Below, in pieces: positions 29,388 through 39,817 of a DNA stretch of 64,000 bases. The translations under genes were made by a program, and so were the position numbers. Location: contig NZ_AUBP01000001.1 of the NCBI RefSeq assembly GCF_000429305.1, forward strand, positions 1 through 64,000. The letters run 5' to 3'. The stretch is from Desulfovibrio inopinatus DSM 10711 (GTDB lineage Bacteria > Desulfobacterota > Desulfovibrionia > Desulfovibrionales > Desulfovibrionaceae). Under the pieces are notes generated by a model. It was given only the letters and a program-made list of their open reading frames with translations. It was not told the DNA's origin and did no database searches. Within the stretch, counting starts at the first letter, position 1, and every line of letters begins with the position of its first letter.

Positions 29388-31517
29388 ATGGAAAAACATC
29401 AAGGTTCTACTTTTGGTAATGGTTCGTTCCTCAGCCTCCGCGCTGCAACGTTAATACTGATATCCATTTTGTTCTTTTTTCTTGTCGCAGCGATTTATGG
29501 GCTCATGCGGTATCAGATTGTTGAAAGCTTTGAATCACTTGAGCGAAGTGCTTTGTTTAAAGATTTGTTCCGAGCACGCAATGCGGTCACGGGCGAACTC
29601 AAGGCCATGGACGAAATATTACTTGATTGGTCCGCCTGGGATGACACCTATCATTATGCTCAAGGCCGCAATGCTCAATTTCCGTCGGAAAATTTAATGG
29701 ACTCGACGTTCACTGGAATTCGCATGAACGGCATTCTCTTTTTTGATAATAATGGGAATGCGTTGTCGGGGCGCGGGTTCAATTTAAAAAAGAATAATGT
29801 GGAACCGATTCCGGACTGGATCATGGCCAAACTTGGTCCGGATTCCATATATTTACATTTCGATGATATCGCTCAAGGGCATGCCGGTATTGAAGTTCCG
29901 GAATTCGGCACTCCGGCGCTTATCGCGACACGGCCAATACTGACAAGTGATAACGAAGGACCTTCGGTAGGAACTGCAGTCATGATTCGGTATCTCGATA
30001 AGGGTCTTGTCAAACGCCTCTCGCGGTTGGTCGAGGCTGGTCTTGAAATAATTCCTTTGGATTCGCCGACACTGCCTGATGTTGCACGATGGGCGCTACG
30101 GGATAATCGAACAATGGCCAGTTTGCCGTTGAACGATCGAGAAATCGCCGGGTATGTTTTGCTCCACAGTATTCAGGGGGATGCCGACCTTGTCATCCAA
30201 GTCATAGAACCACGGTCCATTTTTAAACAAGGTTTGGCGACGCTTCGGTTGACGGTATTGTCTGTTGCCATTGTCGCCGTCATTTTTGGATTGATGACAC
30301 TTATTTTCCTTGAACATAATGTTCTTTCCCGCATCAGCAGTTTGACACAGCAGGTCGCTCCAGTCACCGATGCGGCCGACGTATCCGCTCGTGTTTCTGT
30401 TTCCGGTCGGGATGAAATTCGTGAACTCGGCGATGGGATCAACGCTATGCTTGACCGCATTGAACGCGCGGAAACCACGCTTCGGGCTTCGGAGACGCGT
30501 TACCGAACATTATTTGAACAAAGCCCTGATCCCGTGGTTTTGGTTGATACGGAGAACGGCACCATTGTCCAGGCTAACGACCAAGCTTTGGGACAGTTGT
30601 TTCGCAGTGCAGATCCTGTTGGCACGGGATTTTCGAGCCTGTTCGAGACTTCCGATAATAAAGCTCGCTCCATTCTCGACGATACAGTCCGTTCAGGGGC
30701 GCTTATGCGTGAAGCTGTGGTCATTGGTCCCGATGACCGATTTGATGTTGTTGTCAGTGCTCGCAGTCTTGAATTGGGAAAACATCGATTTATTATCGCT
30801 ATCTTGCGCGATGTTACCGAGCGCAACAAGGCAGAACGGCGGATCAAAGATCTCACGGGACGTTTGCTTTTAGCGCAAGAGAACGAGCGGTTGCGTATTT
30901 CACGGGATCTCCATGACAATGTTGCACAAGATTTATCCAGTCTGCGTATTACCTATGAAACCATGCTTGATGATATGGAATTTGTTCCACCAGCATTGCA
31001 CGATCGTATTGCCAAAGCTTCGCTTATTCTCCACAAGGCTATTGCTTCTGTGCGTGAGCTTGCCTATGGACTTCGTCCCCCGAATCTTGACAAGCTTGGC
31101 CTCTGCAAAACCGTCATGCGCCATTGTGAAGAATTCGAAGAAACTACAGGTATTGCTTTAGACGTCTCTTGTGTGGGAGTTGAAGGACTTGACCTTGATT
31201 TCGATACCGAGATCAATTTATATCGATTGCTGCAGGAAGCTCTGAATAACGTCAAGAGACATGCCGAAGCGACACGTGTGACCGTTCGATTGGTCGCATC
31301 GCACCCCATGATTCTTTTACGTATTGAAGACAATGGAAAAGGATTTTCTCAAGATGATCTTGATCAGACTGACGGTCTTGTTTCCGGGATGGGATTGCAT
31401 GGGATGCGCGAGCGTGCCGAAGTGATCGGCGGGAGTTTCAAAGTCACGTCCATTCCTGGAAAAGGAACACGTATTTTTGCACAAGCACCAATCGGAGGGC
31501 AACACCAGCATGGCTGA
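29388..31517 (+). CDS. NarL-cognate sensor kinase with CHASE4, HAMP and PAS (HisKA_3)
   Basis: A protein of about 709 residues. TM1 (about 18-38) and a CHASE4 periplasmic domain (about 40-275; MDEILLDWSAWDDTYHY is diagnostic) are followed by TM2 (about 284-305), HAMP and PAS (about 370-485). The HisKA_3 dimerisation domain has His509 in ISRDLHDNVAQDLSSLR. The HATPase has EALNNVKRHAEAT and GMGLHGMRERAEVIGG. It autophosphorylates and passes phosphate to the adjacent regulator, whose gene it overlaps by 8 nt. Start is uncertain: ATG 29388 fits the usual short N-tail, but ATG 29316 is also open and neither has a clear ribosome site. Confidence 0.9.
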   Translation: MEKHQGSTFGNGSFLSLRAATLILISILFFFLVAAIYGLMRYQIVESFESLERSALFKDLFRARNAVTGELKAMDEILLDWSAWDDTYHYAQGRNAQFPSENLMDSTFTGIRMNGILFFDNNGNALSGRGFNLKKNNVEPIPDWIMAKLGPDSIYLHFDDIAQGHAGIEVPEFGTPALIATRPILTSDNEGPSVGTAVMIRYLDKGLVKRLSRLVEAGLEIIPLDSPTLPDVARWALRDNRTMASLPLNDREIAGYVLLHSIQGDADLVIQVIEPRSIFKQGLATLRLTVLSVAIVAVIFGLMTLIFLEHNVLSRISSLTQQVAPVTDAADVSARVSVSGRDEIRELGDGINAMLDRIERAETTLRASETRYRTLFEQSPDPVVLVDTENGTIVQANDQALGQLFRSADPVGTGFSSLFETSDNKARSILDDTVRSGALMREAVVIGPDDRFDVVVSARSLELGKHRFIIAILRDVTERNKAERRIKDLTGRLLLAQENERLRISRDLHDNVAQDLSSLRITYETMLDDMEFVPPALHDRIAKASLILHKAIASVRELAYGLRPPNLDKLGLCKTVMRHCEEFEETTGIALDVSCVGVEGLDLDFDTEINLYRLLQEALNNVKRHAEATRVTVRLVASHPMILLRIEDNGKGFSQDDLDQTDGLVSGMGLHGMRERAEVIGGSFKVTSIPGKGTRIFAQAPIGGQHQHG

Positions 31518-32181
31518 CAAGCGCGTCATCATTGTCGATGATCATCCGTTATTTCGAGAAGGCTTGAAGACTATGCTCGCCAGAACACCGGGGTATACGG
31601 TTGTGGGCGAAGCTGGTGATGTGGAGCCAGGGATAGATGTTATTACCGAGCACATGCCTGACATTGCTTTGGTCGATATCTCCTTGCCTGGCGGCTCGGG
31701 TATCGAATTGTGTTCAACCATTCTCGAAAAGAGTCCGAGTACGGCGGTATTGATTGTCAGCATGCATTCAAAGGTCGACTATATTACCGCGGCATTTCAA
31801 GCCGGTGCAAAAGGGTACCTTGTCAAAGATTCGGCAGCAGAAAAGCTAGGGCAAGCCCTGGAAGCCGTTACCGCTGGAGAGACCTGGATGGATGCGGCGG
31901 TATCGTCGGAAGTCGTCCGTCGTCTTGTGGGAGGACCGAAGCACGATCAGAAGAGTGATCAAGGATATAGTGCCCTCACCAGTCGCGAACAGGAAATTTT
32001 TCGTCTTCTCGCCGAAGGACTCTCCACAAAAGAGATTGCAGAGAAGCTTTTTATCAGCCCCAAAACCGTCGAAAATCACCGTTCGCACATCATGGGCAAA
32101 ATGGAATTGTCGAGTGCTGTCGAACTCGTCAAAACCGCCGCTCGTCTTGGTATCATCGATCTTGATACGTGGGCGGAATAA
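31510..32181 (+). CDS. NarL/LuxR-family response regulator
   Basis: A 223-residue regulator. The receiver domain carries phospho-acceptor Asp56 in LVDISLPGGSG, acidic pocket VDDHPLF, and Lys in YLVKDSAAEK. The C-terminal LuxR-type helix-turn-helix (about 155-220) contains LTSREQEIFRLLAEGLSTKE and KTVENHRSHIMGKM. GGAGGG at 31495 precedes the ATG at 31510, inside the end of the kinase gene. It is the cognate partner of that kinase; target genes are not evident. Confidence 0.93.
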   Translation: MADKRVIIVDDHPLFREGLKTMLARTPGYTVVGEAGDVEPGIDVITEHMPDIALVDISLPGGSGIELCSTILEKSPSTAVLIVSMHSKVDYITAAFQAGAKGYLVKDSAAEKLGQALEAVTAGETWMDAAVSSEVVRRLVGGPKHDQKSDQGYSALTSREQEIFRLLAEGLSTKEIAEKLFISPKTVENHRSHIMGKMELSSAVELVKTAARLGIIDLDTWAE

Positions 32182-32226
32182 CGGCTTGTTTTGATGTTGA
32201 GCTGAAGTCGTGTCTTTCTCCCATGG

Positions 32227-32262
32227 AAGAAGGCCTCGCCGGCATGCCGACGAGACCTTCTT
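32227..32262. terminator. Long hairpin between convergent regulator and GAPDH genes
   Basis: AAGAAGGCCTCG (32227-32238) pairs with CGAGACCTTCTT (32251-32262) with one mismatch. An inner CCGGCATGCCGA extends the stem, giving a nearly perfect 36-nt palindrome. It lies between the plus-strand regulator (ends 32181) and minus-strand gap (ends 32289). The T-tract is short on both strands. Confidence 0.65.
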
Positions 32263-32288
32263 GGGGGAGATGATTTTGAAATTGGGTG

Positions 32289-33308
32289 TTAGATTCCACG
32301 TTCGATCATGTAGGCGATGAGATCGGCGACGCGGCAGGAATAACCCCATTCGTTATCGTACCAGGAATACACTTTGGCGAGGTTGCCGGATTGTACTTCC
32401 GTGAAATCGGCGTCCACGATGGACGAATGCGAGTTCCCGATGTAGTCCGAAGAAACAAAGGGGTCCGTGGAGTAGCCCAGGATGCCCTTGAGTTCGCCTT
32501 CAGCTGCTTTCTTCAATTCTGCTCTGAGATCTTCAGTCGTGGCATCTTTTTCCAGCACGGCAACGAAATCCACTAAAGAAACCGTCGGTGTGGGAACGCG
32601 TACGGAATAGCCGGAGAAACGACCGGCCATTTCCGGAATAACCAATGCCACCGCTTTGGCCGCACCTGTCGTGGTGGGGATCATGTTGCAGGCCGCAGCC
32701 CGGGCACGACGCAAATCTTTGTGCGGTAAGTCCAAAATACGTTGGTCGTTGGTGTAGGAGTGAATGGTGGTCATCACGCCTTTGATGATGCCGAAGGCGT
32801 TGTGCATGACATGGACGACCGGAGCCAGGCAGTTGGTCGTACACGACGCATTGGAGATGATGACGTGTTTGTCCGGATCATAGGTGGTGTGGTTAACGCC
32901 CATGACCAGAGTCGCATCTTCTTCCTTGGCCGGGGCGGAGATAACGACACGTTTGGCACCGGCTTCCACGTGCTGCATGGCCTTGGGGCCGGTACGGAAA
33001 ATCCCGGTGGATTCAATGACAACATCGACACCCATCTTGCCCCAGGGCAACATGCGGGGGTCGCGTTCAGCCAAGCTCTGGACGGTGAAGTCGTCGCCGA
33101 TATGCATTTTATCGTCTTCGACAGTCACGCTTGGGGCAAACTTGCCGTAGCAGGTGTCGTGAGCAAGCAAGTGCGCGTTGGTTTTGATATCGAAAAGGTC
33201 GTTAATCGCAACGACTTCCATAACATCACGATGCCGTTCCCAAATGGTCTTGAGAACCTGGCGACCAATGCGGCCGAATCCGTTGATACCGACTTTAACT
33301 TTGCTCAT
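32289..33308 (-). CDS. gap: Glyceraldehyde-3-phosphate dehydrogenase
   Basis: A 339-residue NAD(P)-dependent GAPDH of glycolysis and gluconeogenesis. [13 protein letters not shown] is the Rossmann nucleotide site. [12 protein letters not shown] contains catalytic Cys156. The C-terminal [15 protein letters not shown] is the usual signature. Asp38 in AINDLFD matches NAD preference. It starts only 5 bp after the stop of the GAF gene, so the pair is one operon. AGGATT before the ATG is a modest ribosome site. Confidence 0.96.
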   Translation of the reverse strand: MSKVKVGINGFGRIGRQVLKTIWERHRDVMEVVAINDLFDIKTNAHLLAHDTCYGKFAPSVTVEDDKMHIGDDFTVQSLAERDPRMLPWGKMGVDVVIESTGIFRTGPKAMQHVEAGAKRVVISAPAKEEDATLVMGVNHTTYDPDKHVIISNASCTTNCLAPVVHVMHNAFGIIKGVMTTIHSYTNDQRILDLPHKDLRRARAAACNMIPTTTGAAKAVALVIPEMAGRFSGYSVRVPTPTVSLVDFVAVLEKDATTEDLRAELKKAAEGELKGILGYSTDPFVSSDYIGNSHSSIVDADFTEVQSGNLAKVYSWYDNEWGYSCRVADLIAYMIERGI

Positions 33309-33313
33309 AATAA

Positions 33314-33874
33314 TTAATCCTCAAAAACTTGGTACGTGTATTCATCCGCCAGTTGCTTTGCACGTTTGAGAGCAGAATACATGCGGGCGTTTTCCAGGGC
33401 CAATCCGGACAAGTTCGCAATGCAGCGCAGGAAGTCCAATTCTTCTTCATCGAATGTGCGGGCTTCGCCGGAGTAGACACGGATAGAGCCGATCACTTTG
33501 TCGCCACCAACGGAAAGCGGCAGAACCACAAGCGAGCGTAATCCTTCTTCGGCCGCTTCCTTGGGGTATTGGAAACGGTCGTCTTCGCTGACATCGGCAA
33601 TGGTTACAATTTCGCCTTTGAGTACGTCTTGATCAAGTTTGGATTTTTCCACTTCCACAGGGCCTTTGTGGGCATAGCGATCGGAGAGGCCGAAATAAGC
33701 TCCCGGTTCCAGGGTTTTTCCATCGTGGCTGAGGACACGGATAAAGCAGCCTTTGGCCTGCATCGCCTTGGTCGTCTGCTCGGCAATTTGGGACAAAACT
33801 TCGCCGGGTTTGAGACTCAAGTTGATGACACGCGAGATTTCGTAAATGGTTTTGTGGAGATTTTGTGAAGCCAT
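33314..33874 (-). CDS. Stand-alone GAF-domain protein co-transcribed with GAPDH
   Basis: A 186-residue cytosolic protein that is almost entirely one GAF domain (about 12-170). Typical features are [40 protein letters not shown] and [20 protein letters not shown]. No kinase, cyclase or DNA-binding part is attached. ATG 33874 follows AGGAG by 8 nt. The gap gene follows after 5 bp. GAF domains bind small ligands such as cyclic nucleotides, haem or 2-oxoacids, and the ligand here is unknown. A role sensing a metabolite for central carbon flux is a guess from context only. Confidence 0.85.
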   Translation of the reverse strand: MASQNLHKTIYEISRVINLSLKPGEVLSQIAEQTTKAMQAKGCFIRVLSHDGKTLEPGAYFGLSDRYAHKGPVEVEKSKLDQDVLKGEIVTIADVSEDDRFQYPKEAAEEGLRSLVVLPLSVGGDKVIGSIRVYSGEARTFDEEELDFLRCIANLSGLALENARMYSALKRAKQLADEYTYQVFED

Positions 33875-33984
33875 GTAGGAGTCTCCTGTGTTGATGTGTT
33901 GTCCAGTACGGCAATGAACTGCTTCTATACACGCTGACATAGTCAATCTCTACGTCAATGCGCAACCTTTTCTTGTCATTTCTC

Positions 33985-35745
33985 TTAACTTTGTGTCAGC
34001 GGCCGTTTGACGATAAACAATGCTGCCACAGAAATTAGCGTCCCAACAAGGATTGCCGACGTATAGGCAAGAAGATGTGTCACGGCATTGGGGATAAGAA
34101 GGACAAATACCCCGCCATGCGGAACCATGAGAGAGACATTTGAAACCATGGATAATGCTCCGGTCACGGCCGAGCCGATCATGATGCAGGGAATAACTCG
34201 GAACGGATCGCGGGCGGCAAATGGAATGGCACCTTCCGTGATAAACGACAGCCCAAGGACAAGTGCTGCCTTACTCGCTTCGTTTTCTTCTTCCGTAAAA
34301 CGATTCTTGAAGAATGTCGCTGCAAGACCCAACGCCAGGGGAGGAGTCATTCCGGCGGCCATAACCGCTGCCATGGGACCATAAATCTTGCTGGCGAGCA
34401 GTCCGACGCTGAACGTATAGGCAGCTTTGTTGACTGGGCCACCCATATCAAAGGCCATCATGCCACCCAGAATCAGACCGAGGACAACGGCACTCGTGTT
34501 TTGCATGCCCTGCAACCATTCGGTCAGTGCCGTCAGGGCGATTTTAACCGGGGGACCGATGACATAGATCATGAGTAAGCCAACCACCAGGGTCGACAGG
34601 AACGGCAGAATAAGAACAGGTTTGAGACCCTGCAAGTCACGAGGCAGTTTGATGATATCGTTAAGAAACTTGGTCAGATACCCCGCCAGGAAACCGGCAA
34701 CGATCCCTCCAAGAAACCCGGCTCCGACAGTGCTGGCCAGCATACCGCCAACGAGACCGGGGGCAATCCCGGGACGCTGCGCAATGGAGTAAGCAATAAA
34801 CCCTGCTAAGACTGGGACAAACAATGAGAAAGCCGTTGCTCCACCGATTTGCATCAACGCCCAGCCCAAGGTGCCTTGCTGGTCGCCGGCATAAATACCA
34901 CCGAAAGCAAAAGCCAGAGCGATGAGTAACCCCCCGGCCACGACGACCGGTAACATGTAGGAGACCCCGGTCATAAGGTGGCGATAGGGGCCGGTTCGTG
35001 ACTCCGAACGTTCTTTTTTGGCTTCAGCAACTTTGGTTCCAAGGTCCTTGTTTATTTGCGGTTTGGCCGCCAAGGCTTCTTCGATAACTTTTTTGCCATC
35101 ATGCAATGCCGCTTTGGTCGAGGTGTCGTATAAGGCTTTTCCCTCGAATCGCGTTTTATCGACGTACGCGTCTGCAGCAATAACCACAGCATCCGCTCGG
35201 GCGATTTCTTCCGGAGTCAGAACGTTTTTGGCGCCGACGGATCCCTGGGTTTCAATCTTGACTTCATGTCCCATGGCTTCGGCGGCTTTACGCAATGCTT
35301 CGGCAGCCATGAAGGTATGAGCAATGCCGGTGGGGCAAGAGGTGACCCCGACAATGAACTTGCTTCCCGAAGACGGTAAAACCGGCGCCTGATCGGATGC
35401 AGGAGCTTGAACAGCAAGTTCGGGTTCCTCTTCTACCTCGGCGGCTTCTGCCAATGCCGCATCGATAACGGCTTGTGTTTTGCGAATGGCTTCGCTTGTG
35501 GTGACCGCATAGAGTGGTTTTCCGACAAAGCGACTCGGATCCACGTGGATATCTGACGCTATAATAACAACATGGGCGTTCGCAATATCGTTGGCAGAAA
35601 GCTCATTTTTGATTCCTTCGGAGCCCTGCGTTTCCACAACGACATGATGCCCCATACTCTCACCGACCTTCTTCAGTGCTTCGGCAGCCATGATGGTGTG
35701 CGCCACCCCTGTAGGACATGCGGTAACGGCGACGATATTTTTCAT
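33985..35745 (-). CDS. fruA: Fructose-specific PTS IIB'BC component
   Basis: A 586-residue membrane permease. Two tandem PTS IIB domains lie at about 1-105 and 125-225. Each has the phospho-Cys loop (ACPTGVAH with Cys9; SCPTGIAH near 136), followed by a IIC domain of about eight TM segments (about 250-580; [18 protein letters not shown] and [16 protein letters not shown] are characteristic). It transports fructose while phosphorylating it to fructose 1-phosphate. It is third in an operon 11 bp after fruK and receives phosphate from the IIA-HPr-EI fusion. The Glu-rich linker between the IIB domains is normal for the duplicated type. Confidence 0.94.
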   Translation of the reverse strand: MKNIVAVTACPTGVAHTIMAAEALKKVGESMGHHVVVETQGSEGIKNELSANDIANAHVVIIASDIHVDPSRFVGKPLYAVTTSEAIRKTQAVIDAALAEAAEVEEEPELAVQAPASDQAPVLPSSGSKFIVGVTSCPTGIAHTFMAAEALRKAAEAMGHEVKIETQGSVGAKNVLTPEEIARADAVVIAADAYVDKTRFEGKALYDTSTKAALHDGKKVIEEALAAKPQINKDLGTKVAEAKKERSESRTGPYRHLMTGVSYMLPVVVAGGLLIALAFAFGGIYAGDQQGTLGWALMQIGGATAFSLFVPVLAGFIAYSIAQRPGIAPGLVGGMLASTVGAGFLGGIVAGFLAGYLTKFLNDIIKLPRDLQGLKPVLILPFLSTLVVGLLMIYVIGPPVKIALTALTEWLQGMQNTSAVVLGLILGGMMAFDMGGPVNKAAYTFSVGLLASKIYGPMAAVMAAGMTPPLALGLAATFFKNRFTEEENEASKAALVLGLSFITEGAIPFAARDPFRVIPCIMIGSAVTGALSMVSNVSLMVPHGGVFVLLIPNAVTHLLAYTSAILVGTLISVAALFIVKRPLTQS

Positions 35746-35756
35746 GAAGCTTCTCC

Positions 35757-36707
35757 TTAAAAGTCGAGCGATTGAACGGTCACTTGAGATTCAAATGACG
35801 CCGCAAGATCGAGATTCGACAAACTTGGGCCGGGTTGTGTAACCACGGCGGCGGAAAGTGACGTGGCCAGCCGGGCACTCTCCGCAAGGGATTTGCCAAG
35901 TGCTATGCCGGCGCACAGTCCGGAAACCATGGCATCCCCCGCACCGACCGTGCTGACGACGTCAACACGCGGCGGTTTGGCCCACAGTGCTTCCTGTTCA
36001 TTGATGAACAGAGCGCCATCTTCGCCAAGAGAGACAACAACGGTTTCAATTCCCGTCGCAACGAGTCCGCGAGCCTCCGTAACGATTTCCAGCGGTGTGT
36101 TGACCGGTCGCCCCAGATATTCGCTCAATTCGAATGCATTGGGTTTGATGAGCGAGGGGATGGCCTTAACGGCGTGGAGAAATGCTGGCCCACTCGTATC
36201 CACAACGGTTCGGACACCGCACGTGCGGAGCATAGAGACAAGTTCAGCCACGATGTGTGGGGACAGCCCCGCGGGGATACTCCCGGCAATCGCAACCGTG
36301 GAGGCGTTTTGCGCGAGGGTTTCGACCATCTTGAAAAGTCGGTCGATATGGTTCTGTGTCGGATTGAGTCCTGGAAAATTAATATCTGTTGTGGTCTGCG
36401 TCGTGGGATCAAGAACTTTGATATCCGTACGAGTTTCGCCGGGGACGCGCACAAAAGCATCGGTGATGTTCTGTTCGCGAAAAAGCAGTTCGAAAAGGTG
36501 CGGATTGACGTCCCCTAAGAAACCGGTCGCGACCACGGGTACATGAAACTGACGCAGGAGCTTGGCAATGTTGACGCCTTTGCCTCCTGCATCGGTTTGT
36601 GCCCGGCTTACTCGATTGACCGCGCCGATCGAGAAATTCTCGACGGTACATGCCAGATCAAGCGCTGGGTTCATGGTAATTGTTACAATGGAATGCGTTT
36701 TCGGCAT
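35757..36707 (-). CDS. fruK: 1-phosphofructokinase
   Basis: A 316-residue PfkB-family kinase converting fructose 1-phosphate to fructose 1,6-bisphosphate. It opens [18 protein letters not shown], the FruK/LacC start. It has [14 protein letters not shown], and the catalytic block [23 protein letters not shown] 36707 follows AAGGAG by about 8 nt, better than the upstream in-frame ATG. It lies 36 bp after the IIA-HPr-EI gene and 11 bp before fruA. Confidence 0.95.
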   Translation of the reverse strand: MPKTHSIVTITMNPALDLACTVENFSIGAVNRVSRAQTDAGGKGVNIAKLLRQFHVPVVATGFLGDVNPHLFELLFREQNITDAFVRVPGETRTDIKVLDPTTQTTTDINFPGLNPTQNHIDRLFKMVETLAQNASTVAIAGSIPAGLSPHIVAELVSMLRTCGVRTVVDTSGPAFLHAVKAIPSLIKPNAFELSEYLGRPVNTPLEIVTEARGLVATGIETVVVSLGEDGALFINEQEALWAKPPRVDVVSTVGAGDAMVSGLCAGIALGKSLAESARLATSLSAAVVTQPGPSLSNLDLAASFESQVTVQSLDF

Positions 36708-36743
36708 GCTTTCTCTCCTTGGCATGGTGATCTGCCGTTTGCG

Positions 36744-39221
36744 TTAGGGCAGATGAAGCGCACGGACCTGTTTGACATTACGACAAGCGAGAGCCTTTTG
36801 CGCTAATTCTCGCGCATCGGCCATACGGATAGACCGGAGTTTCGCTTTGACGGCGGCAACGCTTGGGACAACCATGCTCAACTCATGCACGCCGAGCCCG
36901 GCGAGAATGACGGCACCAAGCGGTTCTCCCGCGAGTCCACCACACACGCCGACCCAGATGCCGGCCTCGTTGGCCGCGTCCACCACTTGACGTATCAGGC
37001 GTAAAATGGCTGGGTACAGACTGTCGGCCTGTGCAGCCAGAGACGGATGCAATCGGTCCATGGCCATGACGTATTGGGTCAAATCGTTGGTACCCACCGA
37101 GAAGAAGTCGACTTCTCGCGCAAATTCGGAGGCCATGACCGCCACTGACGGGACTTCGACCATGATGCCGATATCGACAGGCTCGGCACCGACTTCGATG
37201 CGGGCTTTTTCAGCAAGTCGTTTTGCAGCAGACAGGTCTTCGAGAGTCGTGATCATAGGGAACATGATGCGCACGGGACCTTTTTTCGAAGCACGGTAAA
37301 TGGCACGAAGCTGAGAAAGGAACAGTTCAGGGCGATTTAAGCACAAGCGAATACCCCGTTCTCCCAAGAACGGATTATCCTCATGAGGCAAATCGAGATA
37401 GGGAACGGCTTTGTCTCCACCAATATCCAAGGTGCGGATAATGATGGGCAATCCGTTGAGCGCCTCAACCATGGCGCTGTAACTTTGAAATTGCTCTTCC
37501 TCGTCGGGTGGAGTTTCTCGACCCAGAAAAAGGAATTCCGTTCGCATGAGACCGACACCCTCGGCGCCAGCATTGACGGCCTGTTCGGCTTCGTTGGCCT
37601 TGCCAATATTGGCGACCACTTCCACGCGTTCTCCATCAATGGTTAACGCAGGCTGGAAACGAGCAGCGTGTTCTTCGTCGCGGACATCATCAAGTTTCTT
37701 TTGCGCCTGAGCAGCGGTTTCAAGGTCATTCTGACTCGGTTCAATATACAGCATACCGGCGTCGCCATCGAGGATGCCACTGGTACCGTCTTCGATTTTG
37801 AGTACAGCCGGCCCGGCACCGACAATGGCCGGGATGCTGAGTGATCGAGCAATGATGGCTGAATGCGACGTGGGGCCTCCGGCTGCTGTGCAGAAGCCAA
37901 GAATACGAGAAGGATCAAGCGTCGCCGTATCCGACGGAGTGAGGTCTTCGGCGACCAGAATGACTGGTGTGTTCGGAGCAACGAACTCGTCCTGAACAAC
38001 CCCGGCAAGATGGCGGAGTACACGTCGGCCGACATCTTGGAGATCCATCGCGCGACCGGCTAGAATTGGATCGTCATGTTGTTCAAGAATACGAACACGA
38101 GATTCAATGGTTTGGCGCCAGGCAAAACCGGCACTCTTCCCTCGCTCAATGGATTCCTCGGCCTCGCTGAGGAGTTCCGGGTCTTCCAAAAACGCTTCGT
38201 GGGCACGAAAGATAGCAGCGCGTTGCACGCCGGCGCGAGCCCGAACTTCTTCATAGAGGTTGTGCAAATTGAGTTTGGCGGCGGCAATGGCTTCGTGAAG
38301 CGCCGTCCGTTCATGTTTTGGATCTTTGGCATTGGCTTCGACAACAATGCGGCTATGGGTAAATTGTTTGACTGGACCAATACCCAGTCCAGGAGAAGCG
38401 CTGATTCCTGGTATGGTTTGTTTTACCTCTAAAGGAGTCCAGCAATGGGCTGGCCGTGCCACCGTTGCGGATTTGTCTTCGTCTTCGTCGCCCAGACCGG
38501 CATCCACCGCAATTTTCAACTCCGCCAGAACTGCTCTCGCCTCGGGACCTTTGGCATGGAGGCGGATGGTCTTGCCGGCAGTGACGCCAAGTTTGAGAAG
38601 AGACGCCAAACTTTTCCCGTTGGCAGTTCGTCCATCAAATTCCACAAAAATTTCTGCATCATAATTCTTGGCAACGTCGACGAAAAACGTTGCCGGGCGG
38701 GCATGCAATCCATGGGCGCCCGTGATGACCACATCGACCGAGTCGTCAAACCCGGTGAGGTCCATGGTCGGAGCCGGCTTTTTCTTGGTTGTTTCGCCTT
38801 CGCGCAGAGCTTGAACAATGTCCGCAGGGTCTTTGGTTACCGCCAGACGTTCTGTGGTGTCAGGATCGTCGAGAACATGTGTGAGACGGGTCAGGATAGG
38901 AATATGTTCATCTGATTTGGCGGCGATGCCGACGACAAGATACACAGTTTCTCCCGGATTCCAGGTGACCCCGTCCGGAACTTGCAATACTGCGACACCG
39001 GTTTTTTTGATGAGATTACGGCCTTCGGGCAAGCCATGCGGAATGGCGATGCCATTGCCAAGGTAGGTATTTGCGACGGATTCTCGGGCGAGCATGCTGC
39101 TGACATACTCGGGGTCAATGTATCCAAGGTCCGCCAGTGTTTTGGCAACGCGCTCGATGGCGTCGTGTTTCCCTGCCACTTGCGCGCCCAGGATGATGGT
39201 GCGTTCGTCGAATTCGATCAT
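36744..39221 (-). CDS. PTS multiphosphoryl transfer protein (IIA-HPr-Enzyme I fusion)
   Basis: An 825-residue soluble fusion carrying the whole upstream PTS relay. The IIA domain (about 1-142) has active His62 in IAIPHG. The HPr domain (about 160-245) has His173 in GAHGLHARPATFF. Enzyme I (about 265-825) has His453 in GGPTSHSAIIARS, plus the PEP-binding C-terminal barrel with LMRTEFLFLGRETPPDEEEQ and FFSVGTNDLTQYVMAMDR. PEP phosphate passes EI to HPr to IIA to FruA. No separate ptsI/ptsH is needed for this operon. ATG 39221 follows AGGAGG. It heads the fru operon, behind a promoter with a LacI-type operator. Confidence 0.95.
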   Translation of the reverse strand: MIEFDERTIILGAQVAGKHDAIERVAKTLADLGYIDPEYVSSMLARESVANTYLGNGIAIPHGLPEGRNLIKKTGVAVLQVPDGVTWNPGETVYLVVGIAAKSDEHIPILTRLTHVLDDPDTTERLAVTKDPADIVQALREGETTKKKPAPTMDLTGFDDSVDVVITGAHGLHARPATFFVDVAKNYDAEIFVEFDGRTANGKSLASLLKLGVTAGKTIRLHAKGPEARAVLAELKIAVDAGLGDEDEDKSATVARPAHCWTPLEVKQTIPGISASPGLGIGPVKQFTHSRIVVEANAKDPKHERTALHEAIAAAKLNLHNLYEEVRARAGVQRAAIFRAHEAFLEDPELLSEAEESIERGKSAGFAWRQTIESRVRILEQHDDPILAGRAMDLQDVGRRVLRHLAGVVQDEFVAPNTPVILVAEDLTPSDTATLDPSRILGFCTAAGGPTSHSAIIARSLSIPAIVGAGPAVLKIEDGTSGILDGDAGMLYIEPSQNDLETAAQAQKKLDDVRDEEHAARFQPALTIDGERVEVVANIGKANEAEQAVNAGAEGVGLMRTEFLFLGRETPPDEEEQFQSYSAMVEALNGLPIIIRTLDIGGDKAVPYLDLPHEDNPFLGERGIRLCLNRPELFLSQLRAIYRASKKGPVRIMFPMITTLEDLSAAKRLAEKARIEVGAEPVDIGIMVEVPSVAVMASEFAREVDFFSVGTNDLTQYVMAMDRLHPSLAAQADSLYPAILRLIRQVVDAANEAGIWVGVCGGLAGEPLGAVILAGLGVHELSMVVPSVAAVKAKLRSIRMADARELAQKALACRNVKQVRALHLP

Positions 39222-39250
39222 TGCTGCCTCCTGGTTTGTGTCTGGAGTTG

Positions 39251-39280
39251 ATTATGTAATCGTTTACAAAAAAATGTCAA
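39251..39280 (-). promoter_or_regulatory. fru operon promoter with LacI-family operator in the spacer
   Basis: On the minus strand -35 TTGACA (39280-39275) and -10 CATAAT (39256-39251) are 18 bp apart. The palindrome TGTAAACGATTACA (39268-39255) fills the spacer and touches the -10. Central CG and 5-bp arms are the LacI/FruR-type operator pattern, so occupancy should block the polymerase. No LacI-type gene is in the window. Start codon follows 30 bp downstream. Confidence 0.75.
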
Positions 39281-39644
39281 TAATCATTTTTATTCTTTCT
39301 TAATATACTTGTTTTTTGACCTATTTCTTTGAAAAGGATTTCTCCTTAATTAATTCAGAATGCGCTATAAATGCGTTTGATTGTAAGGAAATGTCGAGCC
39401 ATTTGCATGGTTCTGTTTGTTGTCCTTAATTTTGCTCCTGTTTCGCTACTTTCAAAAACCGAATGATGAAAACGATTACATCCTAAATGTCGCTCCTTCC
39501 GCCCTCCAAAAGATTCTTGTTCAACAGCCTCATCGTGCCCGAAAGACAACGTCTTTTCGAAACGTCCGCTTGAAGCGGTTGTTGAGGATGTGATTTTTGT
39601 CAAAAGCTATAACATAATTTTATGTGATGGGGGGTGAAAATCAG

Positions 39645-39675
39645 AAAAAAAAGTCCACTCCTCGAATTGAGGAGT
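39645..39675 (-). terminator. Intrinsic terminator of the radical SAM gene
   Basis: ACTCCTC and GAGGAGT (39657-39675) form a 7-bp stem with a 5-nt loop. On the minus strand it is followed by GGACTTTTTTTT. It lies about 230 bp after the radical SAM stop codon. Confidence 0.75.
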
Positions 39676-39817
39676 AGCGAAAATACGATGACTTTTCGGG
39701 TTGTTGAATTGGTCGGAACTTTCTTCGGTCGGTATCGTCAACAGAAGAGAGTTTCAGTGAACTGGTGTTGAAATGCGCTTTCGGCTGGTTTGAAAGGACT
39801 GTATTGATGGGAAATGT

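Noticed and set aside
32742-33317. 191-codon plus-strand frame opposite GAPDH
   Set aside because: Antisense shadow of a highly conserved enzyme gene.
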